From contig CM036242.1 of assembly GCA_020698575.1 (NCBI GenBank), forward strand, positions 17,465,124 to 17,529,123: a stretch of 64,000 nt of DNA, given 5' to 3'. The notes beneath the pieces were generated by a model. It saw only the letters and a list, made by a program, of their open reading frames with translations. It did not search any database and had not been told where the DNA came from. The translations under genes were made by a program, and so were the position numbers. This DNA is from Bostrychus sinensis. Its lineage: Eukaryota; Chordata; Actinopteri; Gobiiformes; Eleotridae. Shown one piece after another: positions 35,384 through 47,817 of the stretch; positions within the stretch are counted from its first letter, which is position 1; each line of letters opens with the position of its first letter.

Positions 35384-36689
35384 CACTCTGAGGTTACTTT
35401 TAAAGGTTTTTTAATTGCAGCTCTGTTTTCAAACCAGTACAGAAGACATTTTGCAGCCATCACACCAGTTGTAAATGATACCTGCCCACATCTTATCTCA
35501 GCCACAGTTCTTTCTTAGCTAATGGCCTTCAACATCTGTATTACTATTATTGTCAGTGCAGATAATGGCATCATCAATAGAAACCTCCTTTCTGAGATGA
35601 TTACAACTGTCAGCCCATGTCCTTTTCTGTGACTTCACTAATGAAAAATCACAGTTTCCTCCTATTATATGACATATTTCAACTTGACACATAAATTAAC
35701 CCCCAAAATGGGGGAAATACATTTTATACAAAATAGTCTGTAAATGTTACCATTATGACAGATGTTAGAAAACTTAGTCTTTTCCTTATGCCTTTGCCTA
35801 ACATAGCTTTCAGCCCGTTTTCTCCAGTCTAAAGCATTTTTGTGCATTATGTTTTAGCCTTGGCCCATACCACGCGCAGACCATTAAATTACACCAGGAC
35901 AAATTGAGCTGTTCACCAACCATTTCCAATTTTCTCACGCGTTTGGAAAAAGAGTATTAGACATAGAGCCTCTTATATTTATTTCCTGGTATGTCAGAGG
36001 CTTTTTGAGGCATTTTTCCTCCCTGTGCCATAAAATACCGCAGTACTTGTTTTATGAGCACTGGCTAAAGGACTTAACCTCATTCACACCAGGACCCCTT
36101 AGTTCTTTTAATGTTCACAGCTTCATCAGTGTATTGAGATGCTCAGTGGAGACTCCACCTCTCACTCCCTGATCTATTGATTATGAATCAGACTGTATTT
36201 CATGGACATTTCCTCATTCTGGCCAACTCTAATGTGGGTGTTTTTGTGCAAAGAGGATTCTGAAGGATCCATACAAAAAAGAGGAAACACTTTAGCGAAA
36301 TAAGCCCACTTCAATGGATGGATTTGTGAAACCCACTCAGAGGTTGGAGGGAGTCTTCTTTTTCCAAGGCTGTTTACTGCACTGTATGCTGCACAGTGAC
36401 AGCCACAACTCAGTATATCCCACCAATCCAAGACGTCAGCTAATAGCTGGTCCTGCTGTTTCTTTTTTATTGAATTGAGGATTAAAATTACATACAAAAG
36501 CTTACTAACACATACAAGCTCTAGAAAAAATATTAGACACCAATGCTATTTATTCTTAAATCAGCCTCTCTCTGAGTCTGACAACCATTCTAGGCCAGTG
36601 CACACAGCACTCACAGACCATCAAGCAAAGGTGAAAGAGTGGTATACTAAAGCTACCCAATAGAAATGTGAAAACTGGTGGAGAGCAGG
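35384..36689. other. No gene recognised
   Basis: Intronic sequence of ordinary composition. Frames at 35665-35847, 36174-36497 (minus) and 36475-36663 (+) have no motif or splice support. Confidence 0.5.
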
Positions 36690-36950
36690 GTATTTCCACC
36701 AAGGCAAGGCAAGGCACGACAAGGTTTATTTGTATAGCACACAGGGTAATTTAAAGTGCTTTACAGAAAAAAACAAGTTTAAACTACATAGACAAGAAAT
36801 ACAATTAAAACTGTTAAAATGCAATTTAAAATATCTAATGAAAAATCTATTTAAATTAAATTAAAAGAGAAAAGTGTGGATAAAACAGTTTTAGTTGTAA
36901 TACACACTGCTAAAACAAACTGTTTTACATCTGGACTTAAACATTGTCAC
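36690..36950 (-). repeat. Interspersed repeat sharing the SINE/LINE tail, reversed
   Basis: After aaggcaaggcaaggcacg it reads tttatttgtatagcac and aatttaaagtgctttacag. This is the reverse of the tail gtaaagtgctttgag...tatataaat found on the SINEs at 29273 and 57207. It could be a tail-only remnant of the LINE that mobilises that SINE. The left-hand (aaggc)n is a short simple repeat. Confidence 0.5.
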
Positions 36951-37246
36951 CTTGGTTCCCAGCAGAAGGCCTGTCCCTCAGGTCTCAGAGGCCGACCAAA
37001 TACTGATTTCTAAATGTTCTACTGTGAAAACATTATTACCATTTACCAGTGAGTCTGCAAAACATTTCTCTTATTTTCATGTATTGTAAGTTATGCTCAA
37101 AAGAAAATATGGGTTATTTGGAAATTAGGAGAAATATATCAACAGTTGATTTCACTGTATTGAACCTATCAAAGATCAAATTTGAGAAAGTGATCATTTT
37201 GCAGTGTTTTTTTATTTTTTTTTTATTTCCAAAGCTTTATTTATAG

Positions 37247-37249
37247 AAA

Positions 37250-37284
<35 letters not shown>

Positions 37285-37287
37285 AAA
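37247..37287. repeat. (AAAT)n microsatellite
   Basis: About ten tandem aaat units, ending in aaaaa. Confidence 0.9.
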
Positions 37288-38302
37288 ACTAAGAATTTCC
37301 CTAATTGACAAACAGCTTGAACAATGCAAGCCTAAAGCTGACAAACATGCCCATTTGACTGTGTCCTATAATGGCACATCTGACCCCTAAATGGCAACTC
37401 TATCAATTCTGTGTCAGACATCTTCCCAGCAGAGGCACCAGAGAAGTGAGGCAGCATTAATTATGAGCCTTCAAGCTCCAAAGGACAGTTAATCTTTGTC
37501 ATTTTGCTCCTGCAGACATTTGGATCTGCCACTAAGATTGGAACCAGGTCAGAGCACTTGACCCTTAACTAAGAATAAAGATTCTACTCACGGCTTTGGA
37601 AGAAACCTTTTTGCTTTTTCCCATACATCAACAAACCAAACCCCTAAGATTTGACCAAGTAACTAAGATTGAAATAAATCTGCAGAATAAGCTTTTTAAA
37701 TCACAATTAAGAAATTAAATGTATAAATTATATAAATGAAAATTAAGCATGTCGAGCTTTGTGCTTCCCTCACATTTTTCTAACCTGGTTTTAAAAATTT
37801 ACATGAAACATAAACCAAAGAGACACAGTTTAATACATAAAACACTAACTTTGTTTTCAGGTGTTTTGGCATGTGCAGAAAGTCAACAGAAAAATTGATG
37901 TAGTTAAGCCTTAAATTTAAGGTTTCTGGTAATTTCCTGTAAATTCCTGAAAATGTGTTACTTAGTCACAAGTCAATGCCAAAAAATATTAGACATCTAC
38001 AATAAAAATATAGTTAAAAGTGTAAAAGTCTTCAAAATTCTTAAAATCTTTAAACATCTTCAAACAAAACATCCTCAAACAATTTATGTAATCATATAGA
38101 AAAAGGGGCAGCACAAGTGAATAGGTTGTCCTTATTAAAGTAAACAGCAAATCTATCATTTTCATCTAGATTCTGTGTAAAAGGCCTAGGTCTTCAATTT
38201 TTCTGACTGTGACTCTAAAATAGACAGTATGGTGAAGGTATCATAAACCAGGTGGAAAGATATGATTGATTCTTACAGATGAACTGAGCAACAAAGCACC
38301 AC

Positions 38303-38340
38303 AAAAAAAAAAAAAAAAAAAAAAAAAGAAAGAAAGAAAA
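38303..38340. repeat. A run followed by (GAAA)n
   Basis: Twenty-five A residues, then gaaa units. It looks like a retroposon tail that has become a microsatellite, though no body was recognised upstream. Confidence 0.9.
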
Positions 38341-39429
38341 CTCAGTGAGGGAACATTTTGACAGAATTGGGGCATCGCCTCCATTATACCTTTTCAGTGC
38401 CCTTTTTGTGTGTTAATGTCTTCAGAACACGACAGGTTTCACTGCAATGGAAATAATGATGATAATAAATATGAGCTGCTCGTGTAAAGTCCAGTGATTC
38501 ACTTGAGACATGGCCTTGTGGGTGCATGCATACATTGTCAGCGCTGACAGCCGGCCGAGAACACACTGTGTGCATTAAGAGCTTAAGCTGCATTGCAGTA
38601 TGCAGGGTCACACACACAGGTGGAGGAAATAGAAAGAGAAGATTTCCCAGCTGTTAATTCTCTAAATGCATTTCGGCTAGTTATATTACCATTCACGCCC
38701 TGTTTGCCTTTCATCTGATCTTCACTGCACACTCAATCTTTTCCTCTGACAACACACTGCACCTCCGAGATGTTGAATAGCAGTCTCAAGAGAATATGCC
38801 ACCTAGTAGACAGGCAGAGAAAAGGAAAAAACTGTGGCTCTAAAGCTGCTCTAAAGATTAATGAGACTCCCATTGTTGGTGTCACTTTTGGGCCATCGCT
38901 GCATGGAGATGAGCGTGGGACGGCGGAGGGAAGCGACCTGCCGTGCCATGTCTCTTGATCTGAAGCTTTCTTATCTTTGAAAGGCAAGATGCGCTGGCAA
39001 GGGAGGCAGTGTATGTGTGTGGGGCTGTGATGGAGTGGGACAGCATGGGAACCCCCTACCCCTAAACAGCTGCTTCATCCTAATGTGCACCTTCTTTCAG
39101 TAGCATCTGTCCAAATAGTTGTACTGGAATATAGTAAAATCATGACCTTGCTGTGAAATGGTAACGAATGTCCAGTACTTTACAAGCGCTATAGTGCAGG
39201 GACAGTTTTTGTTCTGCTTTTAATTCATCTGCTCCATCACTGTCTGAGGAAACCACAAATAGATTTTTCATGCTGTTAGCACAAAGATGTTAATATATGT
39301 TAATAATCAAAAGGGAGTTGGGTCTATTATACATTGTTCCCTGCAGATTTGCTCATTGAAATCACTGAAATATGATAAATTGCTGTAGAAGCTATTGTCT
39401 TCTGCCAATTGTCATGCTTTATTTATAGA

Positions 39430-41430
39430 AGCACACTTAAGAGCATCGACCGGCACTAACCCTGTCTGGCAACCCAAGGCAACCCAAGTTCATCTAAGGT
39501 CTGCTGATGGTGAAAAACTGCAGACCAGTGAGATCAGGGAGAGGTGGAAAACCCACTTTAAAACCTTACTCAACTGTAAGAAGAACAACTGTAGAAGAAC
39601 AAACCTTGGAATCCATCCCTGAAAGTCCAGAATGGCAGGACCTTTCCAACATCCCATCCTTGAAAGAAACAAACGATGCCATCATTAAGATGAAAACAAA
39701 CAAAGCATGTGGCCCGGACAATATCTCTGCAGAAAATTTTCAGCTAGGAGGTCCTCTGCTCAGAAACCAACTCCATCAGCTTATTATCCAAATATGGAAC
39801 AAAGAGGACCCTCCATCCGACCTCCAAGACGCCAACATTATTGTACTACACAAGAAAGGAGATTGAGCAGTGTGCAGGAACTACCGAGGTATATCACTGC
39901 TCTCAATCGCAGGGAAAATCCTAGCCGTAATTCTTGCACAATGTTTGATGCCCTTGGCAGAAGTGACAGTGCCAGAATCCCAATGTGGATTTATACAATC
40001 TCGGGGAACAACAGATATGATCAGCTGCAAGAAAAATCAAAGGAGCAACATCAGGACCTTGTGATGGCTTTTATAGATCTGACGAAGGCTTTTGACTCTC
40101 TAGGCCATGAAGCATTATAGACTGTACTCAAGCATCTGGGCTGTCCATCAAAATTTATCAACATACTTCTTCATGACGGCATGAAAGCCAGTGGAATTTG
40201 TCAGAACATCGAAACCTACCAGTTTGAAATCAAAACAGCAGTCAAACAAGGTTGTGTAATAGCACATTGTCAAAAAAGATCTACTCGATGATGTTCAGCT
40301 GCATGTGCGACTAGACGGTTGCCTTGTCAACATTCAGAGGCTGAAAGCAAAATCTAAGATCAGTGTGATCCAAATCAATGACCTCCAGTATGTCGATGAC
40401 TCTGTGATTACCTCAACGAACATCAAGGACATGCAGTGGACAACTGATCTGTTCCATTCTGCTTAACAAAATTTTGGTCTGACTCTAAACATCTCCAAGA
40501 CTAAGGTCCTGTTCCAGCTGAGGCCCAATAGCCATCCAGATCCCTTAGCCCAAATTCATGTGGAAGGAGAACCACTGGAGTTTGTAGAATGCTTTATGTA
40601 TTTGGAAAGTGTTCTCTCGCAGGATGTCACAAGTGACAAAGAAGTTAAACATCGAACTAACTCTGCTAGCATTGCTTTTGGATGACTTTGTTACAGAGTT
40701 TTCTCTGACCAAGACATTCATCTCAGGACTAAACTTGTAATGTATAATGCGGCTGTGCTAACAGTCCTTCTGTATGGCTCAGAGACCTAGGTCATCTACC
40801 AAAGACATATCAAACAACTTTTGTCATCAAAGATGTCTCAGACAAATCCTCAAAGTTCAAAGATCAAAGAACAAACCTCAGCATTCTCGAAGAAGCTGGA
40901 TCCGCCGGCCAAAATTGTGCTGAATTAACTCAAATGGGCAGGACATTGTCTTCGAATGGATAAAACTTCCCAGACAAGTTCTCTACTCAGAGCTTAAGGA
41001 GGGCAAAAGAAAGAGGGGTGGACAACAAAAGAAGTGGAAGGACAATATCAAGTCCAACTTCATCAGGATCCAACATTGAGAGACTGAAGCCCTTCACAGA
41101 AACTCCTGGAGGAGAACCATAAAGCCCCCCAAAACTTTATAACCTCCAGCCCCTACAGACTCTTTGAGAAGCGAGAGAAAAGGAAAGCAAGGGTTACAAA
41201 CCCCACACAGCAACTTCCCCCGGATTGACTTCCAACGACTGCGGAAGAACATGCAGATCAAGGGTCAGCCTCTTAAGCCACCAGAATGCTTGCCAGAGAT
41301 AGTCATCATCGAAAATGAAGGACTGCCAGAGAGAAGCATTTATTTATTTAATTGTAATTATGGTTTACCGTTAATAAAACCAATAAATAAATTAATTAAT
41401 TAATTAAAATTAAAATAAATAAAAAAAATT
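39430..41430 (+). mobile_element. Dead non-LTR retrotransposon (LINE), reverse transcriptase region
   Basis: Fragments of one reverse transcriptase are spread over several frames. In order they are K-A-C-G-P-D-N-I-S (near 39700), N-Y-R-G-I-S-L-L-S (39873), I-D-L-T-K-A-F-D-S (near 40078), V-K-Q-G-C (near 40240) and the catalytic Y-V-D-D (40389..40400). A thumb and C-terminal region follows to about 41340. Stops and frameshifts occur throughout, and a short part between the QGC and YVDD motifs seems deleted. The endonuclease domain is missing, so the copy is 5'-truncated. The end is AT-rich (ttaattaatt at 41385-41405). The clade was not determined. Confidence 0.85.
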
Positions 41431-41530
41431 AGCTCTTATTGGGACTATAGTATGTTTTCATTCATATTTTAAACCAATCTTGGTAACAGCTTTTCACGTT
41501 TTACACTCTTTAAAAATTGTATCTGACCAA

Positions 41531-41932
41531 AAATAACATTTTTAATAAGTATTCTACTGGTGCCATAAAAAAAAAAAACAGGTGAAGAGACCAGCAGAGG
41601 GCGGGAGAGGGCAGGAGAGTGATGCAGTCTTTTGGACATAATTTAAAGAATAAAAAGAATTTCACTTCCTTAGACTTTTTTGTCTGATACCTTTTCACTA
41701 CAAAATGAAAAATAGCTGTGAGGAATGAGTGGAAACAGAGCCAATTTTTGGATAAAGGAATGAGAGTAGACAGTTTGTAGAGGGCTTGTGGATTGGCCAG
41801 TCCTTCCTGGAGTGGGCTGGGGTTTGTGGGAGAAGTAGAGGTTCGTGAAACAGAGCGTTCTGAGGCCTCAGAAAGGCCCTGTCAGAAAACAGAGAATTAC
41901 TCAAACGTGTGAATGAAACTAAACACAATTCC
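41531..41932 (+). repeat. Unclassified repeat, copy B, uninterrupted
   Basis: This is the undisturbed partner of the split repeat at 28515..29270. At the SINE position it reads aaaatgaaaaatagctgtga, i.e. the target sequence present once. An extra purine-rich piece (cagagggcgggagagggcagg) at 41593-41615 is absent from copy A. Confidence 0.8.
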
Positions 41933-42053
41933 AGGTATGTTCTTGATTATAACATAATAGAAAGCTCAGAAAAGTCTATTATGCATAAATTAAATAAAAA
42001 TGTGACACAGTATTACATAATCATCATATTCATAATAATTAGAATAAATCCTT

Positions 42054-42361
42054 GAAATATTTAACTAAAATAAATAGCTTTTTCTACAATATTCTCCTGA
42101 CACACTGTTTGTTCTTGGCAGTAGATGTACAAAATGTCTTTATTTAATGGGGCTGGCCAAATTTCCCACATTTCCCTCAAATTTTGTTTCTTCTTGTCTC
42201 ATGTGTCCTCTTATTTCATAATACAGTCACAGTCCTGTGCCCACTCAGCTCTCCAAGTCCAAGTTGGGAATTCCTCTTTGACTTTAAGTGCATGTTGACA
42301 TTAAACCTCAATTGGATTTATGGAAATATTTAACTATAATAAATGGCTTTTTATACAATAT
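42054..42361 (+). repeat. 230-bp repeated segment (copy 1) between 39-bp direct repeats
   Basis: The core 42093..42320 aligns with 44630..44859 at about nine bases in ten by eye. This copy alone is bracketed by two 39-bp direct repeats, 42054..42092 and 42323..42361, each starting gaaatatttaact and differing at three positions. Such a bracket suggests insertion with a long duplicated target, or a local duplication. No transposon ends, poly-A tail or coding frame were recognised. Confidence 0.75.
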
Positions 42362-43773
42362 GTATAATATTTGTTATATAATAATCAGACCTGGATTTGA
42401 ACTAAGGACCTTCTAGTTCAGGGGTAAATGCTCTCACAATGGTAAAGAATACTCTAAACCAAATTATTTATTCCTTTTCTTAACCTTTTGGGGCTTGGGG
42501 ATGAGTGTCTTTGACCCTATCTTTCAATAATGCAGAATACTGTAAAAAAAAAAAAAAAAAAATCCTAGAACCACATGGTGTTCTGGAAAAAAAAAAATCC
42601 TTTTTGGGCCATCACTGAACAAAATTGAACAAAATCCAACCATTACCTTTTGAGTTATCTTGCTAAGATACTTTAATGGTGGAAGTAACAAAATGAAACA
42701 GCTATCACTTTTGGATCTCCTGTTGTCACCCCATACTTGTTCTGTTCCTGCTCGAAGTAACTGAGTTTTCTGGACAGCGATAAATTGGCGATGATTTCAA
42801 AGACAGGGTTTTATCACTCGAGCACCTGTCTTGGCTTGTAGTCTGTGCCAATCACTACATCACAAAGATTATTAGCATGTCCAAATTTGAAGAGCCGATT
42901 AAGAAGGCTTTACTGTTTACACACTCCTTAACAGGAAGGACAATGGCACCCTTTAATAGAGGCGATGGCCGCCAGATAAAATATGCAGCAAGGTCCTTGT
43001 TCCAGCACAATAACCTAGAGGATGTTTTGGAGTCATTACTCTGATCCACTGACATTGTGGCTGCTGTAGGAGAAATGGTTTTAGGGATTTATTTAGCCTA
43101 AACTATCACCATACATTACGCTAAAGTCTAATTGACTCTAAAGCACAAATTACTATCTAACATTGGTGCTTTGTTGCATGAAAAATCTGCTTCAGAAATG
43201 CTAAGAATGAATCAAGGCAAAGCTTACAACTTCTATTTTTCTCCGGTGACATCTGAACAATAGCACTTTGAGCTTCAACGCATCCCTATTTATCACTGTC
43301 GGTGGTAAATAGTTATCTACAACTCAGAGTTATCTATTGTGTCTACTATTCCTTTTATTTAAACCTGTTAAGAACACAGTTAGGATCTCCATTAAATTAC
43401 CAACCACGTTGCTAGTAACAACTGTTTGACAAATAAGCATAATTTTAGTCGCAGTATAATTACATTCTACCTCCGATAATAGGAAAAGTGCTCATTGTGA
43501 TTTTATTCATTATACAATCATAATGTAATAAACGTTTAAATGAGTTGGATTATTAGGATGTCTACACCAGTGTGCCACCCACAGGAAAAGTGACAAAGTA
43601 ATTAAGTTATTTAATTGATAATTGAAACCTTGACTTGAGCTGAAGCTTTAAGACTACAGCAACTGATATTAAGAATTAAGAGCTGACTGCAGAATGAATA
43701 AAAAAAAACAAAAAACAATCAGATCCAAAAAGCACGTCCAATAAGCATCTATCAGTAGAGTGAACCAGAAGGC
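42362..43773. other. No gene; minor repeat remnants
   Basis: It holds A runs at 42544-42562 and near 42586. A short tract near 42600-42665 (ccaaccattaccttttgagttatcttgctaa) resembles the reverse of the family at 29560. Positions 42390-42440 resemble a reversed tRNA-SINE head. A + strand stretch at 42720-43060 is unrecognised. Confidence 0.4.
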
Positions 43774-43879
43774 TAGCCACAAGGGGTCACAAGCCCTTGT
43801 ACAATTTGTGCTAGTCTCAAGCCTAGATAAATGGAGAGGGTTGCTTCTGGAATGCCATCCGATGTGAAACCTATATGCG
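43774..43879 (+). repeat. RTE-type LINE 3'-end fragment
   Basis: It reads agccacaaggggtcacaagc, agcctagataaatggagagg, gttgcttctggaatgcc and gatgtgaaacctatatgcg, the same order as at 9455..9550. It is the best preserved of the three copies in the window. Confidence 0.55.
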
Positions 43880-44629
43880 AAAAAAAATTATGGCATATCA
43901 CTGCATACTAGGAGGCAGATGATTTTATGGTCCCAGCTGGAAAAATCTGAAATGAAAGAAGATAAAGTAAAGTGAACCAGAGGCAGGAGAAGTGTTCAAA
44001 AAGTACAAACCATGTACTGTGAGATGAGCGTGCTACCCGCCTTGCCTTCAATGTAAAAGAAACACTATACTCAGAAAGTACATTTTTGAACAACTGTACT
44101 GGAGAGACTACTGTGTTATTGTAGACGAGTGTTGTGGTCCAGTGGAGTACAGAACTAGCATAGAGAAGTAAAGATTGACCTAAACTCAACTTTACACAAA
44201 TGTTAGTATAACCTTTTTATTTACAGGTATAGGCCTACAAGCTTTAACCATGACTTTACATAACTTGCTTTTTTAGTTAATCTGGAGAGTAATGGCAAAG
44301 GTATAGCACAACTAATAGTAAAAGCCTGTGCATTGCATGTTTATGATTAATTACTTATCATTAATAGAGACTTGGTGAAAGTTTTAGAGATTATTATTCA
44401 ATTAAGTTTTGTGATGCAGAGCTCAACAAGTGTAAAATTAAAGTGCTGAATGAACTCTGACTGTGCACTGTGAAGGAATCATCAAATAGATAAACCAATA
44501 TATAAGCCAATAAATAAAAGAGCAAAAAAATAAACATAAAAGAGTTGTCAGTTTCTGTGGTGACAGCAAAAATAATAGTAACTCACGAATATAACATGAG
44601 AACATAATGGTGTGGACACACAAAGCTAA

Positions 44630-44859
44630 TCTCCTGACACCCTGTTTGTTCTTGGCAGTAGATGTAGAGAGTGCCTTGCCTTTTATGGGGCTGGCCAAAT
44701 TCCCACATTTCCCTCAAATCTTTTTTCTTCCTTTGTCTCATGTGTCCTCTTATTTCATAATACAGTCACAGTCCTGTGCACTCTCAGCTCTCCAAGTCCA
44801 AGTAGGGAATTCCTCTTTGACTTGAAGAGCATGCTGACATTAAACCATAATTGGATTTA
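44630..44859 (+). repeat. 230-bp repeated segment (copy 2)
   Basis: Partner of 42093..42320, in the same orientation and 2.5 kb downstream. Long identical blocks include gtttgttcttggcagtagat and cctcttatttcataatacag. The 39-bp flanking repeats of copy 1 are absent here. Confidence 0.8.
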
Positions 44860-45959
44860 AGGGACTATATGGAGAGGTGTACTGCTCTTCTCCAATACCA
44901 CTTGTCCAGTCTACTTGTGCAGTTCGTCCCATGCTCTGCCTCTGTCTGGTGGGTCAGCTCAGTGGGGCTATAGGGGTCATCGGACTCAATATGGCCCTTC
45001 TTTAATTAGTCTACTCATTAACACATGGCTCCACTCACTCTATTGCTTCTCAGTACAAAGTGCAGCGCTCCTCTTATAACACGGCCAGATTGATTGGACT
45101 TGCTTTAGTTACAGCTGTTAATGTTACAAACAGGAAACAGGAGCTGAGGATACTTCCAGGCCAAAACATAGCATGTCTTATGTTAATGCACTCATATTGC
45201 CTGGTTCTAATTCTAATTTCTATAATTTTGCAAAGAGGAACATTTGTAGAAAGCCTTTGAAGAAGAAAAGGGTCACACACACACAAAAAAAAAGAAAAGG
45301 TTTTGAATAATGCATAAATCCAAAGCCGTTCAGGGATCAGTAGCCCTTCTGCTGACCAGTGATAAATCATGGCCGCACCACCAGTAGGGCTAAAGTTAAG
45401 AGGATGATAAGTAAGGTGCCACCGAGACAATGATAAATACTTATCCTTTCCATTTGAGGTGGAGGGGATTTTTGGATCTTCTCTGGTATATCTTGACATT
45501 TGTATTATTGATTCTTTTTCTTTTGTGCTTCACAGGCTTAGCTTTTTAATTGGATTATCCTTCTCTAGGTTGGACCTTTTGCCTCCTTCGTATTACAGAC
45601 CTTTAAAGCGCACTGCAGAGGAGGGCTGTTGTGCTAATTTTTTTGGTTTATCCAAAGCGCAGCCCAGGGCCCGGTCATGGCCCTGAGCTTTCATCTAAAA
45701 ATGAATTGTGTGTGGTGTGGTAAAGCTCAGTGTCATGGGTTTGAGTCCCTGCTCTCTCTAGCATAATTTCCTGTTGCTTCTCCACGGTCAAATAAAAACT
45801 AAAGGCTATAATCTATATCCTTCTGTATTTAGCTTCAATTAATTTCAGTTTGTATTTAGGTACAAAGTACTAAATTATGTCACCTATATATTATCACTAT
45901 TGAAAATTCCATAATACATATACATTTGGAGCATTTGGAGAAGGACCTTTGACCTTTTG
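44860..45959. other. No gene recognised
   Basis: Intronic sequence. A 141-codon minus frame (45074-45499) and a 75-codon + frame (45459-45686) have no recognisable domain. The string ggtttgagtccctgc near 45740 is B-box-like but isolated. Confidence 0.4.
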
Positions 45960-47494
45960 ACATTATGAACAATTTTATTCAAAAGATCATGGCATAAAGT
46001 GCCATATTGATATAGGGGGTGTTAAAGAAAAGAAAAGCCCATGCCCTGATGGTATTGGGGGGCGGGTTTTAAAAAATCATGCAGTGCAATTAGCAGATAT
46101 TTTCTGCTATATTTTTACTAAGTCCTTGGAGCTCTGCAAAGTACCCACTCTCTGGAAGTCTTCTACAATAGTGCCTGTACCTAAAAATGGTCACCAAAGG
46201 CTAAATGACTAAATGACTTCAGACCTATTGCACTGACATCTCTGATTATGAAAACATTTGAAAAAAATGTTAAAAGTGAACTGCTGCAATACTCATGCAA
46301 ATTTAGACCCACTTCATTCTGCCTATAGGTCAGGAAGAGAAGTGGCTGATGCTATTGCTGCCCTGCTCAGGCTGACACTTACAGACCTGGAGAGGGCAAA
46401 CACTTTGGTGCGGTTGCTGTTCATTGACTTTTTATCTGCCTTTAATTCTATACAACAACATTACCTGGCAGAGAGACTTCAGTCCAGTGATGTGGATGCT
46501 GCCTTGATCCTGTGGCTAACTGACTTTTTAACAAATAGGACCCAGAGAGTCAAAGTAAATGGCACTCTGTCTGATGCTGTGGTGTCCCCTACATGAGCCC
46601 CAGAGGGATGCATTTTATCACCTTTGTTGTTTGTACTTTACACAAATATGTGCCAAAGTCAGAGTGTGAATCATCATATTATAAAATTTGCTGATGACGC
46701 CATCATTGTGTCCTTGTTGCATGGCGGGGTCCCCATGGACCATGGTCCAGTTTTATCAGACTTGGAGCGGTGCCATTCATCTTTCCTGCACATAAATGTC
46801 TCAAAAACAAAAGAAATGTGTATTGACTTTGGGAAGGCTCCACCACTCCTCCTTCCAGTCCTAATAGATGACCATGCAGTGGAGGTAGTACAAAAGTACC
46901 AGGACACAGTGATTGACTGTAAACTTACATTTGAGTCCCGAGACAATGCACTTTTTACAGAAACTAAAGGGTTTTAATGTTGATTGTATGTTTATGAAAG
47001 TGTTTTATAGTTGTTTTCTTGAATTTGTCCTCAGCTTCTCTTTACTTTGCTGGTTTGGTTTATTAAACCTGAAAAACCGCAATTGTCTTCACAGTATAAT
47101 TAAAGAGGTCGGAAAAACCATTGGCATGCAAACTAATGACATTATGGTCTTATTCAAGTCCAGGTCAGTAAATAAAGCCAAGAAAATCTTGGCGGATCCC
47201 ACCCACCCCGTGCACGCACAGTTTAAGCCCCTCCCATCGGGCAGGAGATATACTGTACCCAGCTGTCATTGGCCTTTTAAAGAAACTTCAGAGGCCTGTT
47301 GTAAATACTCTGCTGCATTTTACTTATTTACTGAAACTGTTCAAGTTCTATGTATTATATCTTTTTATCTTAGACTGTCCTCTTTTATCTTATGAAATGT
47401 TTTTGTTTCTTGTCTTGCGTGCTGATGGCTGTTTTTACTGGCTGCACAAAAATTGCCCCTTGGGGATCTAATAAAGTATTGATTGATTGATTGA
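45960..47494 (+). mobile_element. Dead L2/Rex1-like LINE, 3' half with reverse transcriptase
   Basis: Reverse-transcriptase motifs appear in order: C-P-D-G-I (near 46045), D-F-R-P-I-A-L-T-S (near 46215), a Y-R-S-G-R-E-V block (46323), a degraded motif A F-I-D-F-L-S-A-F-N-S (near 46425), E-G-C-I-L-S-P-L (near 46605) and the catalytic F-A-D-D (46687..46698). The thumb and C-terminal parts continue to about 47270, ending L-P-S-G-R-R-Y. A single in-frame TGA (46594..46596) splits the central frame, and a frameshift lies near 46965. The 3' end ggggatctaataaagtattgattgattga is typical of CR1/L2-type elements such as Rex1. The 5' half is missing. Confidence 0.85.
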
Positions 47495-47776
47495 GATTTG
47501 TTTGTTGAATTGCTTATAGATGTCATGTCATTAGTAAGTTAACCTAAACTAAAACAGTGGTTCCCAAGTCTGAAGGGGCCAGAGATTGCAGGGGGTTCAG
47601 AGAGCTCTGTCTGTTCTGAGGTTGATGTTATCAAAATTAAATTTGTGCAAATTAAATTCTAAAAATTCCACAAACCAATTGAAAAACAAATGGAATTGAA
47701 ACAAAAATCTACAACTACTGCTAATTAATTTAAAAAAATATATATTGTGTAACTAATCTATTTATGCATCTGATGT

Positions 47777-47817
<41 letters not shown>

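Larger units (their letters stand above)
36951..39429. other. No gene; simple repeats and unrecognised sequence
   Basis: It contains an (AAAT)n array at 37247-37287 and an A run with (GAAA)n at 38303-38340. The part at 38390-39060 is less AT-rich, repeat-free as far as I can tell, and may be a regulatory or conserved segment. No exon is supported. Confidence 0.45.

Noticed and set aside
37247..38340. Direct repeats that might form a CRISPR-like array
   Set aside because: They are simple microsatellites without unique spacers, and the genome is clearly vertebrate.
39430..47494. Endogenous retrovirus (reverse transcriptase present)
   Set aside because: Both reverse transcriptases have non-LTR motif layout (YVDD and FADD with LINE-type flanks); no long terminal repeats, gag, protease or envelope are visible.
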